From Bacteroidaceae bacterium (GTDB taxonomy: Bacteria > Bacteroidota > Bacteroidia > Bacteroidales > Bacteroidaceae), in the NCBI GenBank assembly GCA_024401215.1, contig JAKSLL010000006.1, positions 1 through 64,000 of the forward strand: DNA of 64,000 nt. The letters are read 5' to 3'. A program made the position numbers and the translations under genes. Within the stretch, counting starts at the first letter, position 1. Each line of letters begins with the position of its first letter. The notes beneath the pieces were generated by a model. It worked only from the letters and a program-made list of their open reading frames with translations. It was not told the DNA's origin and ran no database searches. This document shows, in pieces, positions 44,962 to 52,491 of the stretch.

Positions 44962-47436
44962 TTATTTCTTTTTTGAGTTTTTCTTTATCTTTATTGTCAC
45001 CACAGAATATGCAGGGATTTTCACTTCAAACTGGTTGCTTATCGTGATTGTCTTTGTCTCGTTCACCTCCCAGTTGCGCTGGTTAGGATTCTTCTCGCTT
45101 GCAAGCACGTCCATGTTTGCTGTTGTGAGATAATCCTTCATGATGTCTTCCTGGCCAAGATTTACGGTCATGGCAGCCTCTTTTGGCAGGAGGCTTACAA
45201 ACTTCAGATAGATGTCGCCTGTCTTGCTGTCGCGAACAACAGACTTGTCTATGCGCTCCTTAATCTTGCCTATTTCTGAGTTGCGGTTTTCGCTGGCGTT
45301 GCTATAACTTACAGAGAGGTCGGAGTAGATGTACTCATCGCCAGCATTCTGTCCGAATGCACGTTGCACATAATAGTTTGCTGTAGGCTTTATTTCCGTG
45401 TTGTTGAAATAGATGAGGTCGGGATTCCAGCTTGTGTGACCTTCTTTTGCAAGGAGAGGTGCGTAAGATGACATTATGACAACATCGGCATTGCGCTCAA
45501 CATTAGTGAGATAGGCAGCCTCAACGAGTGCGTTTGTCACGTTGTTGCCTTTCGACGCCCATTCTCCGAGATACACTTTTGTGCCTTTGCGGTCGTAGTT
45601 GTCGTAGAAGTCACGATGTGAGAAATACCATGATGGGGAGTTGTAGTAATGCTCGTCAACCACCTCTATGTTATGCTTCTTGGCCTCTCGCCATCCATAT
45701 TCGTAGTCGCTGCCTTCCCAGAATGGTCCAACTGTGCCCACGACAGTAATCTCTGGATGAGCCTTCTTGATGCCGTCGATGAGGAAGAGGTATCGCTCAA
45801 GGAACACATCGCTGATGAGGTCTTCATTTCCTATGCCGAGGTATTTCATGTTGAATGGGGCTGGGTGACCAGCTTTGGCGCGAATTTGTGCGAGTGGTGA
45901 TGTCTTTGCATCGCCGTTAGCCCATTCGATGAGGTCAAGCAGCTCTTGCAGGTAGCTCTCCATTGTGAGAGGCTTGCCGTTGTATGTGTATGGTGATGGT
46001 TTGCCGTTAAGGTCTTTCTCAAAAGGAATGCCTCCCTGCTGTCCAGCTCCGCCTTTCCAAGAGTTTTGGCATGGCACGCCAGCAGCAAGCACAGGCAGAG
46101 GCTCTGCCCCCATGTCTTCGCAGAATTGGAAATATTCGTGGAATCCGAGTCCGCGTGTCTGGTGGTAGCTCCAGATGTTCATGTCTGGCTGACGCTCCCA
46201 CAGTTCGCCCACAGTAGCCTGCCAATGATAGATGTTGTCGATGCCTTGTCCGTGTGTGGCGCATCCTCCAGGGAAGCGTACAAACTTAGGGTGAAGGTCA
46301 GCAATGGTTTCTGCAAGATCTCTCCTCAATCCGTTAGCATGACCCTTATATGTGTCTTTTGGCATGAGGGATATGAAGTCGATGTGCATAGAGCCTGCCT
46401 GAATAGGTTCGATGACAAGCTGAGCCTTAGCTGCAGACTTAGAAGCTGTCAGTACTGCTTTGTGCTGCTTCCAGTCGTCGCTCGCTTTGATTACTGTCGA
46501 CGCTATGTACTCGCCGTTTTCCACAAGGCTCACTTTGATGGCGCCTATGCCTCTGGCAAAGAGTGAGAGGTTGTATTTAGCCTTTTCTTTGATGGCTATA
46601 CCGTCCCATCCTTCGTTGGTCACTTTTGCGCCTTTAGATGTGGTGTTCAGCACAAGATAATGTGGGTTGTTCTTATGAATAGGGGTGTTGGTGCCTATGC
46701 TCCATGTTGTGCCTTCGCCGTCAAGCTTCCATGCTGTTAAGGAGTTCCATTCGCGTCGGTCGTCAGACGAATACTCAAAGTCGCGGTTTTGAATCAGTTC
46801 GGCATAAAGTCCTCCGTCAGCAGCATAACTTATGTCTTCGAAGAATATGCCCATCAAGTCGGGAGAGATAGCCTTGCTGTCGTTCAAGTTGACATCAAGC
46901 TTCATGGTTATGTCCTTAGCGTTGCTGGCAATAGACTTGCCCTCGCTGATGAAGTCGATACGCTCTTTTGCACCATTTGCCTGTGCTTTAATTTGCTTTG
47001 CGAGCAATGCCTCAAGTCCTGAATATGGAATGCGGATTATGTTATTCTCCGATGCCTTTTTCTGTTGCTCTACAACGTCCTTAAACTTCTCCTTGTCGAT
47101 GTAAGGGTAGTCTTGCGGTTTCCAGAGGGCGAAATCCTCAGAACATGTTGTGGCAATCTGCCCATTGTTGAGATTTGGTATGAAAGTTGCCTTGTAAAGT
47201 CCCTTTTCATAAGACAATACAGGGTAGAAGAGCTTTTTCTCGCTGCCCCATGTGCCATAGTCGCTCTCGAAGAGATTGCACTCTATGCGTGTCCAGTGCT
47301 TCTTGTCGATGGAGTATGCGATTTTGAAATCTCGTGTGCCATTCTTGCTGTCTGGTCGCACATAAACCGAATCGGGATGATTGGCGAATGCTGATGCAGA
47401 AGTGGCGAGTAGGGCTGTTAACAGTAAATGTTTCAT
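44962..47436 (-). CDS. GH51 alpha-L-arabinofuranosidase
   Basis: 824 residues, periplasmic (signal MKHLLLTALLATSASAFA). The first ~170 residues are an extra beta domain (VYVRPDSKNGTRDFKIAYSIDKKHWTRIE) seen in long Bacteroidetes GH51 enzymes. A carbohydrate-binding-like domain (about 250-370) precedes the catalytic barrel: acid/base Glu in KYLGIGNEDL (about 532) and nucleophile Glu in VYLGEWASKG (about 621). A C-terminal beta-sandwich (VNETKTITISNQFEVKIPAYSVVTIKI) ends it. Removes arabinofuranosyl side chains from arabinan and arabinoxylan. A full promoter lies upstream. Confidence 0.93.
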   Translation of the reverse strand: MKHLLLTALLATSASAFANHPDSVYVRPDSKNGTRDFKIAYSIDKKHWTRIECNLFESDYGTWGSEKKLFYPVLSYEKGLYKATFIPNLNNGQIATTCSEDFALWKPQDYPYIDKEKFKDVVEQQKKASENNIIRIPYSGLEALLAKQIKAQANGAKERIDFISEGKSIASNAKDITMKLDVNLNDSKAISPDLMGIFFEDISYAADGGLYAELIQNRDFEYSSDDRREWNSLTAWKLDGEGTTWSIGTNTPIHKNNPHYLVLNTTSKGAKVTNEGWDGIAIKEKAKYNLSLFARGIGAIKVSLVENGEYIASTVIKASDDWKQHKAVLTASKSAAKAQLVIEPIQAGSMHIDFISLMPKDTYKGHANGLRRDLAETIADLHPKFVRFPGGCATHGQGIDNIYHWQATVGELWERQPDMNIWSYHQTRGLGFHEYFQFCEDMGAEPLPVLAAGVPCQNSWKGGAGQQGGIPFEKDLNGKPSPYTYNGKPLTMESYLQELLDLIEWANGDAKTSPLAQIRAKAGHPAPFNMKYLGIGNEDLISDVFLERYLFLIDGIKKAHPEITVVGTVGPFWEGSDYEYGWREAKKHNIEVVDEHYYNSPSWYFSHRDFYDNYDRKGTKVYLGEWASKGNNVTNALVEAAYLTNVERNADVVIMSSYAPLLAKEGHTSWNPDLIYFNNTEIKPTANYYVQRAFGQNAGDEYIYSDLSVSYSNASENRNSEIGKIKERIDKSVVRDSKTGDIYLKFVSLLPKEAAMTVNLGQEDIMKDYLTTANMDVLASEKNPNQRNWEVNETKTITISNQFEVKIPAYSVVTIKIKKNSKKK

Positions 47437-47524
47437 TTGTAGTATTTGGGTTAGTATGAAATATTAGTATAGTAATATAGTAAAAGTCATTACTATAATG
47501 ATATTGTTTTTCTCAATAATTCAA

Positions 47525-47556
47525 CAAAATTAGCGAAAGAAAACGATACTGCCAAA
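47525..47556 (-). promoter_or_regulatory. Promoter of the GH51 gene
   Basis: On the minus strand TTTG (47556-47553), 20-bp spacer, TAATTTTG (47532-47525): a full consensus match. Transcription would start near 47519, giving an 80-base leader that contains an ATAGTAAT/ATTACTAT dyad (47469-47496), a possible regulator site for arabinose control. Confidence 0.75.
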
Positions 47557-47667
47557 TATTACTGCGTTTATCTGCAAATATGGTAGTGAATACTTGATTT
47601 GTGCCTCTGTATGTCGGTGTTATGACAGATATTCTAAATGTAGCGTACCTTTGCCCTTTGAAAGCTT

Positions 47668-47759
47668 AGGTGTCAACTTTTTCAGTGCTAACCGCGGGGT
47701 ACTGTCAACTAAATCAGGACGCATTCAAGGCAAGTGTCAACCTGAGCAGTATTAACTAA
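47668..47759. repeat. 92-bp dispersed repeat, copy 2 (empty MITE site)
   Basis: Same length as 17731-17822 with 6 mismatches. Here the terminal TTAACTAA (47752-47759) is single and directly followed by TGAATGTGTCAACTAAAACC, i.e. the site without the MITE. One more TGTCAAC unit follows. Confidence 0.72.
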
Positions 47760-47825
47760 TGAATGTGTCAACTAAAACCAGTACCATACAGGTGTTATGG
47801 TTGATATTCTAAACAGCAAATAAAA

Positions 47826-47880
47826 ATGCTTTATGTTGCAAGTGTAACATGCCTTGTGTAACACTTGCAACATAAAGCAT
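47826..47880 (-). terminator. Long perfect hairpin, terminator of the 47962 gene
   Basis: A 20-bp perfect inverted repeat (47826-47845 and 47861-47880, outer ATGCTTTATG/CATAAAGCAT) with a 15-base loop. On the minus strand it is followed by TTTTTATTT. Further GTAACACTTG-type units lie outside at 47881-47918, so the hairpin is part of a small cluster of related repeats. Confidence 0.75.
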
Positions 47881-47961
47881 GTAACACTTGTAACACGCCG
47901 TATGTTACGCTTGCAACAGTTAAGTGCAGTAAGTGGACTAATGCTTACAGAAGTACTGAAT

Positions 47962-48387
47962 TTAATTCTCGTCTTCGTCTGTATTTGGAGTTATAACCAA
48001 TAGGGTAGCTTTTGCTTCTTGAGGAACATCGAAAAGCACCTTGCCTATTGTGTATGAAATCTTTGAATTGAATGTAATTGTGTATCTGCCAGGCTTAGAT
48101 GGTGCGGCAAATTTCACTTTTGTTGGTAAAGAAGAGGTATGGTTTTTGTTGCGGTAGAGGATTCTGCCGTCATCGCATGTGATATTTTGTTCGTAAAAAT
48201 AGTAATCCTTGCCTTTTTCTTGGAAAGTAACAGTAATAGCAACTGAGTCTTCAGGATAGCATGTTGATGGCGACAGTTCTAAGTCGTTGAATGTTGGTAA
48301 TGTACCTGTTCCATCGATGTCGTCGTCACAGCTCACCATAGCGAAGGCAGCAACAAGCATGAAGAGTGAATAGAAGATATTTTTCAT
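47962..48387 (-). CDS. Small lipoprotein, PKD/Ig-like
   Basis: 141 residues. Signal with lipobox (FMLVAAFAMVSC) followed by DDDIDG, typical of Bacteroidetes surface or outer-membrane lipoproteins with an acidic export motif. The remainder is an Ig/PKD-like beta-sandwich (LPTFNDLELSPSTCYPEDSVAITVTFQEKGKDYYFYEQ, KPGRYTITFNSKI). No enzyme motif; perhaps a binding or structural protein. Confidence 0.75.
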   Translation of the reverse strand: MKNIFYSLFMLVAAFAMVSCDDDIDGTGTLPTFNDLELSPSTCYPEDSVAITVTFQEKGKDYYFYEQNITCDDGRILYRNKNHTSSLPTKVKFAAPSKPGRYTITFNSKISYTIGKVLFDVPQEAKATLLVITPNTDEDEN

Positions 48388-48468
48388 TGTTTTTATAATA
48401 TAATGTTATAGTGGCGTTTGTATGTGTTGGAAAAGAAGAAAACACACTCAATGCCGAGTAATTTTGTG

Positions 48469-48506
48469 CAAAGTTATTGAAATTTGTTGAAAAACAATTA
48501 TCTTTG
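48469..48506. promoter_or_regulatory. Overlapping divergent promoters for the lipoprotein and ribE
   Basis: Plus: ATTG (48476-48479), 19 bp, TATCTTTG (48499-48506) toward ribE. Minus: TAACTTTG (48476-48469) with ATTG (48498-48495) 18 bp upstream toward the lipoprotein. Each promoter has its -33 region beside the other's -7 box, so simultaneous use seems unlikely. Confidence 0.55.
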
Positions 48507-48586
48507 CATATATTTAACAATTACGGTCGATTCAAAGCGTTGTAACTTGCATGAGATGCATGCTTTGTAATATTACAATTTTAATT

Positions 48587-49189
48587 ATGTTTAGCGGTAT
48601 AGTCGAAGAATTTGCAACAGTTGTTGCTATAGAGAAGGAGCAAGAGAATATGCATTTCACACTCACTTGCTCGTTTGTTGATCAACTCAAGATAGATCAA
48701 AGTGTTGCGCATAATGGCGTATGTCTGACGGTTGTGAAAATCTTTGATAACAAGTATGTTGTTACAGCCATGAAGGAGACACTCATGAAGAGTAATCTTG
48801 GTTTGCTGAAAGTTGGTGATAAGGTGAATGTGGAGCGTTCGATGATGATGAATGGTCGTCTTGACGGGCATATAGTGCAGGGTCATGTGGATCAGACAGC
48901 AGAGTGCGTGGAGAAGATTGACCAGCAGGGAAGCTACACATATACATTTAAGTATGTGTTCGATAAGGAGATGGCGAAGAAAGGTTATATGACGGTTGAC
49001 AAGGGTAGTGTGACTGTTAACGGCGTGTCACTCACAGTATGCAATTCTACAGATGACAGTTTTCAGGTTAATATCATTCCATATACATACGAGCATACCA
49101 ACTTCCATCAGATACAAGTCGGCACAAAGGTGAATCTCGAGTTCGATATTATTGGAAAGTATATTGCTCGCATTCAAAGCTTTGAGTAA
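48587..49189 (+). CDS. ribE: Riboflavin synthase (alpha subunit)
   Basis: Dismutates two 6,7-dimethyl-8-ribityllumazine to riboflavin. 200 residues from ATG 48587 (MFSGIVEEFATV), the conserved start; the longer frame from 48551 is not. Two lumazine-binding domains: first with VAHNGVCLTVVKI and MNGRLDGHIVQGHVDQTAE, second with GYMTVDKGSVTVNGVSLTVCN and FQVNIIPYTYEHTNF. No FMN riboswitch seen in the short leader. Confidence 0.95.
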   Translation: MFSGIVEEFATVVAIEKEQENMHFTLTCSFVDQLKIDQSVAHNGVCLTVVKIFDNKYVVTAMKETLMKSNLGLLKVGDKVNVERSMMMNGRLDGHIVQGHVDQTAECVEKIDQQGSYTYTFKYVFDKEMAKKGYMTVDKGSVTVNGVSLTVCNSTDDSFQVNIIPYTYEHTNFHQIQVGTKVNLEFDIIGKYIARIQSFE

Positions 49190-49194
49190 ATAAC

Positions 49195-49866
49195 ATGGCG
49201 GCTTATATGAGAAAGCTTTTGTTCCTTATATGTGTGCTGGCACTCCATGCTTGTACGTCAAGCAAGGTGCTGAATGTGATAGGCGACTCTTATGTTGCCA
49301 ACCACAAATGCCCGAAAGAAGAGACGTGGCATGCTAAGATGGCAATGGAGCTTGGATACACATATAATAATTATGGGCGCAATGGGTCGAGCATAGCCTT
49401 TGACCGTACTCATGACGGCAAGTATAACTTTGGCCCTGCGATGTGGGTGCGATACAAGGACATGGATCCGAAAGCTGATTATGTCTTGATAGTGGCAGGT
49501 CATAATGATGCAAACAAATGTGGTGAGAATGCTGATTCGCTGAAGATGTTTGCCGACTCGCTTGAAGTGTTACTGACTGGTATTGAACGCCATTGCCCTA
49601 AGGCGAAGATAGGTTTTGTCTCTCCTTGGTATGTGGATAGTCCTGGCTTTGAGCCAGTATGCAGCATTATCGAAGAAGTGTGCTTGCGCCATAAGATACC
49701 TGTGATGATGAATTACGATTCAGCATGTGTGGTAAAGGTTCGTGATGATGATTTCAGGAAGAAGTATTTCCAAAAGCCTGAAGACAAGGCTCATCTCAAT
49801 GCAAAGGGGCATGACTTGTTTCTCCCTTATGCAAAAGAGTGGTTTGAGAAGAACGTGAAGAAGTAG
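49195..49866 (+). CDS. SGNH-hydrolase lipoprotein
   Basis: 223 residues. Signal with lipobox (LICVLALHAC); the start may be the internal ATG 49207. The SGNH blocks are NVIGDSYVAN (catalytic Ser), YGRNGSSIAF (Gly), VAGHNDANK (Asn in GHND) and DKAHLNAKGHDLF (catalytic His). Probably an esterase on acylated sugars or lipids at the envelope. Five bases after ribE, so likely co-transcribed. A strong terminator follows. Confidence 0.85.
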   Translation: MAAYMRKLLFLICVLALHACTSSKVLNVIGDSYVANHKCPKEETWHAKMAMELGYTYNNYGRNGSSIAFDRTHDGKYNFGPAMWVRYKDMDPKADYVLIVAGHNDANKCGENADSLKMFADSLEVLLTGIERHCPKAKIGFVSPWYVDSPGFEPVCSIIEEVCLRHKIPVMMNYDSACVVKVRDDDFRKKYFQKPEDKAHLNAKGHDLFLPYAKEWFEKNVKK

Positions 49867-49921
49867 AAAGTATCTCATGCTTGCAATATACACTTGCTTT
49901 TGTGCAAAAAAACGTGCGTTT

Positions 49922-49965
49922 GAGAGTGAAATCCTTTGCGAATGAAGGGTTTCACTCTCTTTTTA
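49922..49965 (+). terminator. Terminator of ribE/SGNH operon
   Basis: GAGAGTGAAA pairs perfectly with TTTCACTCTC (49950-49959); inner CC/GG and TTGC-type loop; then TTTTT. Flanked on both sides by the near-repeat AAAAAACGTRCGTT (about 49907 and 49969). Confidence 0.9.
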
Positions 49966-49999
49966 TAAAAAAACGTACGTTAAATTCATTGGTTTTTAT

Positions 50000-50053
50000 T
50001 ACTTTTGCATCGTTTTTGGACCTTTCTCTTGCAGCGAGAGAGGTGCTTTTTTG
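50000..50053 (+). promoter_or_regulatory. ilvD promoter -7 box and leader hairpin
   Basis: TACTTTTG (50000-50007) is a -7 match without a good -33. The early leader then forms a hairpin ACC-TT-TCTCT / AGAGAGGT (50020-50044, loop TGCAGCG) directly followed by GCTTTTTT, i.e. a terminator inside the leader before the ilvD ATG at 50117. It could be an attenuator for the branched-chain operon; no leader peptide rich in Ile, Leu or Val is visible. Confidence 0.5.
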
Positions 50054-50116
50054 TCGCAGTAAGCTAAATTGTCGTTATTGTGGCAGGATAAAATTGATAA
50101 AAAGATTCTAACATAT

Positions 50117-51919
50117 ATGAAACATCAGTTACGTAGTGCAGTATGCACAGAAGGTCGCCGTATGGCAGGTGCCCGTGCTCTTTGGGTAGCCAACGGTATG
50201 AAGCGTGAGCAGTTTGGCAAGCCAATCATTGCTATTGTAAATTCATTCACTCAGTTTGTGCCAGGTCACACTCATCTTCACGAAATCGGTCAGATTGTGA
50301 AGGCTGAGATAGAAAAGCTCGGTTGCTATGCAGCAGAGTTTAACACAATTGCTGTGGATGACGGTATTGCAATGGGACACGACGGTATGCTTTACTCTCT
50401 CCCTTCACGCGACATCATAGCGGACTCTGTTGAGTATATGGTTAACGCACACAAGGCAGACGCTATGGTGTGCATCTCTAACTGCGACAAGGTTACTCCT
50501 GGTATGCTCATGGCTGCTATGCGCCTCAATATCCCTGCTGTGTTTGTAAGCGGTGGCCCTATGGAGGCAGGTAAGGTGAACGGCGAGAATGCCGACCTTA
50601 TCACAGCAATGATCAAGGGTGGTGACCCAACAGTCAGCGACGAGGAACTTGCTGTTGTTGAGCATAGTGCATGCCCTGGTTGTGGTGCATGCTCTGGTAT
50701 GTTTACAGCAAACTCTATGAACTCTCTTACTGAGGCTCTTGGCTTCTCTCTTCCAGGCAATGGTTCAATCCTTGCAACTCACGTTAACCGTGTTCAGCTC
50801 TTCAAGGATGCTGCAAAGATTATCGTGAAGAATGCCATGGCTTACTATGAAGATGGCGATGAGTCAGTTCTTCCTCGTTCAATAGCTACACGTCAGGCAT
50901 TCCTCAACGCAATGACTCTTGACATTGCTATGGGTGCTTCAACAAATACTGTTCTTCACCTCCTCGCTGTTGCTCAGGAGGGTGGTGTTGACTTCAAGAT
51001 GACAGACATCGACCAGCTTTCACGCAAGGTGCCATTCCTCTGCAAGCTCGCTCCAAACTGGCAGAAATACTCTATCCAGGAGGAGAACCGTGCAGGTGGT
51101 ATCCTTGGCATCATGGGTGAGCTTGCTAAGGGCGACCTTCTCGACCTCACTTGCAAGCGTGTGAACGGCTCAACTCTTGGTGAAGATATCAAGAAGTACA
51201 GCATCACAGGTGATACTATCGACCCAGAGGCTGACCGCATCTACCACTCAGCTCCTGCTGGCAAGTTCTCAACTAAGATGGGTTCACAGGACACACGTTG
51301 GGAGTCACTTGACACAGACCGTGAGAATGGATGTATTCGTGACATCGAGCATGCTTACACAAAGGACGGCGGTATGGCTGTTCTCTTTGGTAACATTGCA
51401 CAGGATGGCTGTGTGGTGAAGACTGCTGGTGTTGCTCCTGAGCTTTGGCATTTTGAAGGTCCTGCAGTATGCTTCGACTCACAGGAAGACGCTTGCGAGG
51501 GCATCCTCGGAGGCAAGGTGAAGAAGGGCGACTGCGTAGTCATCACTCACGAAGGTCCTAAGGGTGGTCCTGGTATGCAGGAGATGCTTTACCCTACATC
51601 TTATATAAAGAGTATGCACATGGGTAAGGAATGTGCCCTCATCACAGACGGACGTTTCTCTGGTGGTACTTCGGGTCTTTCTATCGGTCACATCTCTCCA
51701 GAGGCAGCATCTGGCGGCAATATCGGCAAGATCAAGGATGGCGACATTATCGTTATCGATATCCCTTCACGTTCAATCAATGTGAAGCTTTCTGACGAGG
51801 AACTTGCAGCTCGTCCACAGCAGCCACTCAAGCGCAACCGTGTTGTGTCAAAGGCTCTTCGTGCTTATGCTCAGAGTGTGGCAAGTGCAGATAAGGGTGG
51901 CGTGAGGATTATTGATTGA
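50117..51919 (+). CDS. ilvD: Dihydroxy-acid dehydratase
   Basis: Fe-S enzyme forming 2-oxo acids in valine/isoleucine synthesis. 600 residues from ATG 50117 ([23 protein letters not shown]). [13 protein letters not shown] and [17 protein letters not shown] carry the cluster cysteines; [15 protein letters not shown] and [17 protein letters not shown] complete the active site. First gene of the ilv cluster. Its stop codon is immediately followed by the left end of the DUF559 element. Confidence 0.97.
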   Translation: MKHQLRSAVCTEGRRMAGARALWVANGMKREQFGKPIIAIVNSFTQFVPGHTHLHEIGQIVKAEIEKLGCYAAEFNTIAVDDGIAMGHDGMLYSLPSRDIIADSVEYMVNAHKADAMVCISNCDKVTPGMLMAAMRLNIPAVFVSGGPMEAGKVNGENADLITAMIKGGDPTVSDEELAVVEHSACPGCGACSGMFTANSMNSLTEALGFSLPGNGSILATHVNRVQLFKDAAKIIVKNAMAYYEDGDESVLPRSIATRQAFLNAMTLDIAMGASTNTVLHLLAVAQEGGVDFKMTDIDQLSRKVPFLCKLAPNWQKYSIQEENRAGGILGIMGELAKGDLLDLTCKRVNGSTLGEDIKKYSITGDTIDPEADRIYHSAPAGKFSTKMGSQDTRWESLDTDRENGCIRDIEHAYTKDGGMAVLFGNIAQDGCVVKTAGVAPELWHFEGPAVCFDSQEDACEGILGGKVKKGDCVVITHEGPKGGPGMQEMLYPTSYIKSMHMGKECALITDGRFSGGTSGLSIGHISPEAASGGNIGKIKDGDIIVIDIPSRSINVKLSDEELAARPQQPLKRNRVVSKALRAYAQSVASADKGGVRIID

Positions 51920-52491
51920 TGACCCCCTCCCAGCCTCCCCGAGGGGAGGAGAAGAAAGACACCATAGGTTGGATTGTACGATAACTTGGATTGTACGATA
52001 AATTAGTATCCAAAGATGGTAAACAAAAGCTACGTTACTGCTGATCCCGCTTTGTATTCCTTGCTCCACGAGTGGGCGAGAGAGAACAAAAAACATCAAA
52101 CAGAAGCAGAATGTGTCCTTTGGGAGCATTTATGAGCGAAACGTCTGGGCAAGAAATTTAACAGACAGCATGTAATTGAGCAGTATATTCTAGATTTTGT
52201 GTGTCTTGAAGAAAAGCTTGTTATTGAGGTTGATGGTGGTTATCATTCTCAACCACAGCAAAAGATGTTAGACAAACAGCGTTCAGAGCATCTCGAAGCG
52301 ATGGGATTTACAGTCATTCGCTTTGACAATGACAAGATAATGGAAGAAATAGATAAGGTTTTAAAAGAAATTTGTAGATATATTTTCTGAAATGAATAAA
52401 GATAGTAATATGACACCCGATAACACTGTATCAGCGTCTATTGATAATGTGTCTTCCAACTCCTCCCCTCGGGGAGGCCGGGAGGGGGTCA
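51920..52491. mobile_element. 572-bp element with 32-bp inverted ends carrying a DUF559 endonuclease gene
   Basis: Left end (51920-51951) begins TGACCCCCTCCCAGCC and ends with the palindrome CCTCCCCGAGGGGAGG; the right end (52460-52491) is its inverse with one mismatch in 32. The ends enclose a broken DUF559 endonuclease gene and little else. The left end touches the ilvD stop codon and the right end lies inside the ilvB reading frame. GC-rich ends contrast with the AT-rich interior. DUF559 is a Vsr/very-short-patch-like nuclease family often found scattered in genomes; a self-moving or homing role is inferred. Confidence 0.7.
52016..52390 (+). pseudogene. DUF559 endonuclease, broken by one in-frame TGA
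   Basis: Reading from ATG 52016: MVNKSYVTADPALYSLLHEW...CVLWEHL, stop TGA (52133-52135), then in the same frame AKRLGKKFNRQHVIEQYILDF, VCLEEKLVIEVDGGYHSQ, and on to TGA 52388. The catalytic pattern (FxRQH, DF, VIEVDGG, ERTxxLEAMGFTVIRF-like end) is that of DUF559. The interrupted codon is where the family has Arg (LRAKRLGKKF), so a single C-to-T change of CGA to TGA explains it. The rest is intact, which points to recent inactivation. Confidence 0.8.

Noticed and set aside
48541..48586. Longer RibE start at 48551
   Set aside because: The conserved N-terminus is MFSGIVEE at 48587, and the extension is not family-like.
52133..52135. TGA read as selenocysteine in the DUF559 gene
   Set aside because: The family has Arg here, no SECIS-like hairpin was seen, and one C-to-T change explains it.
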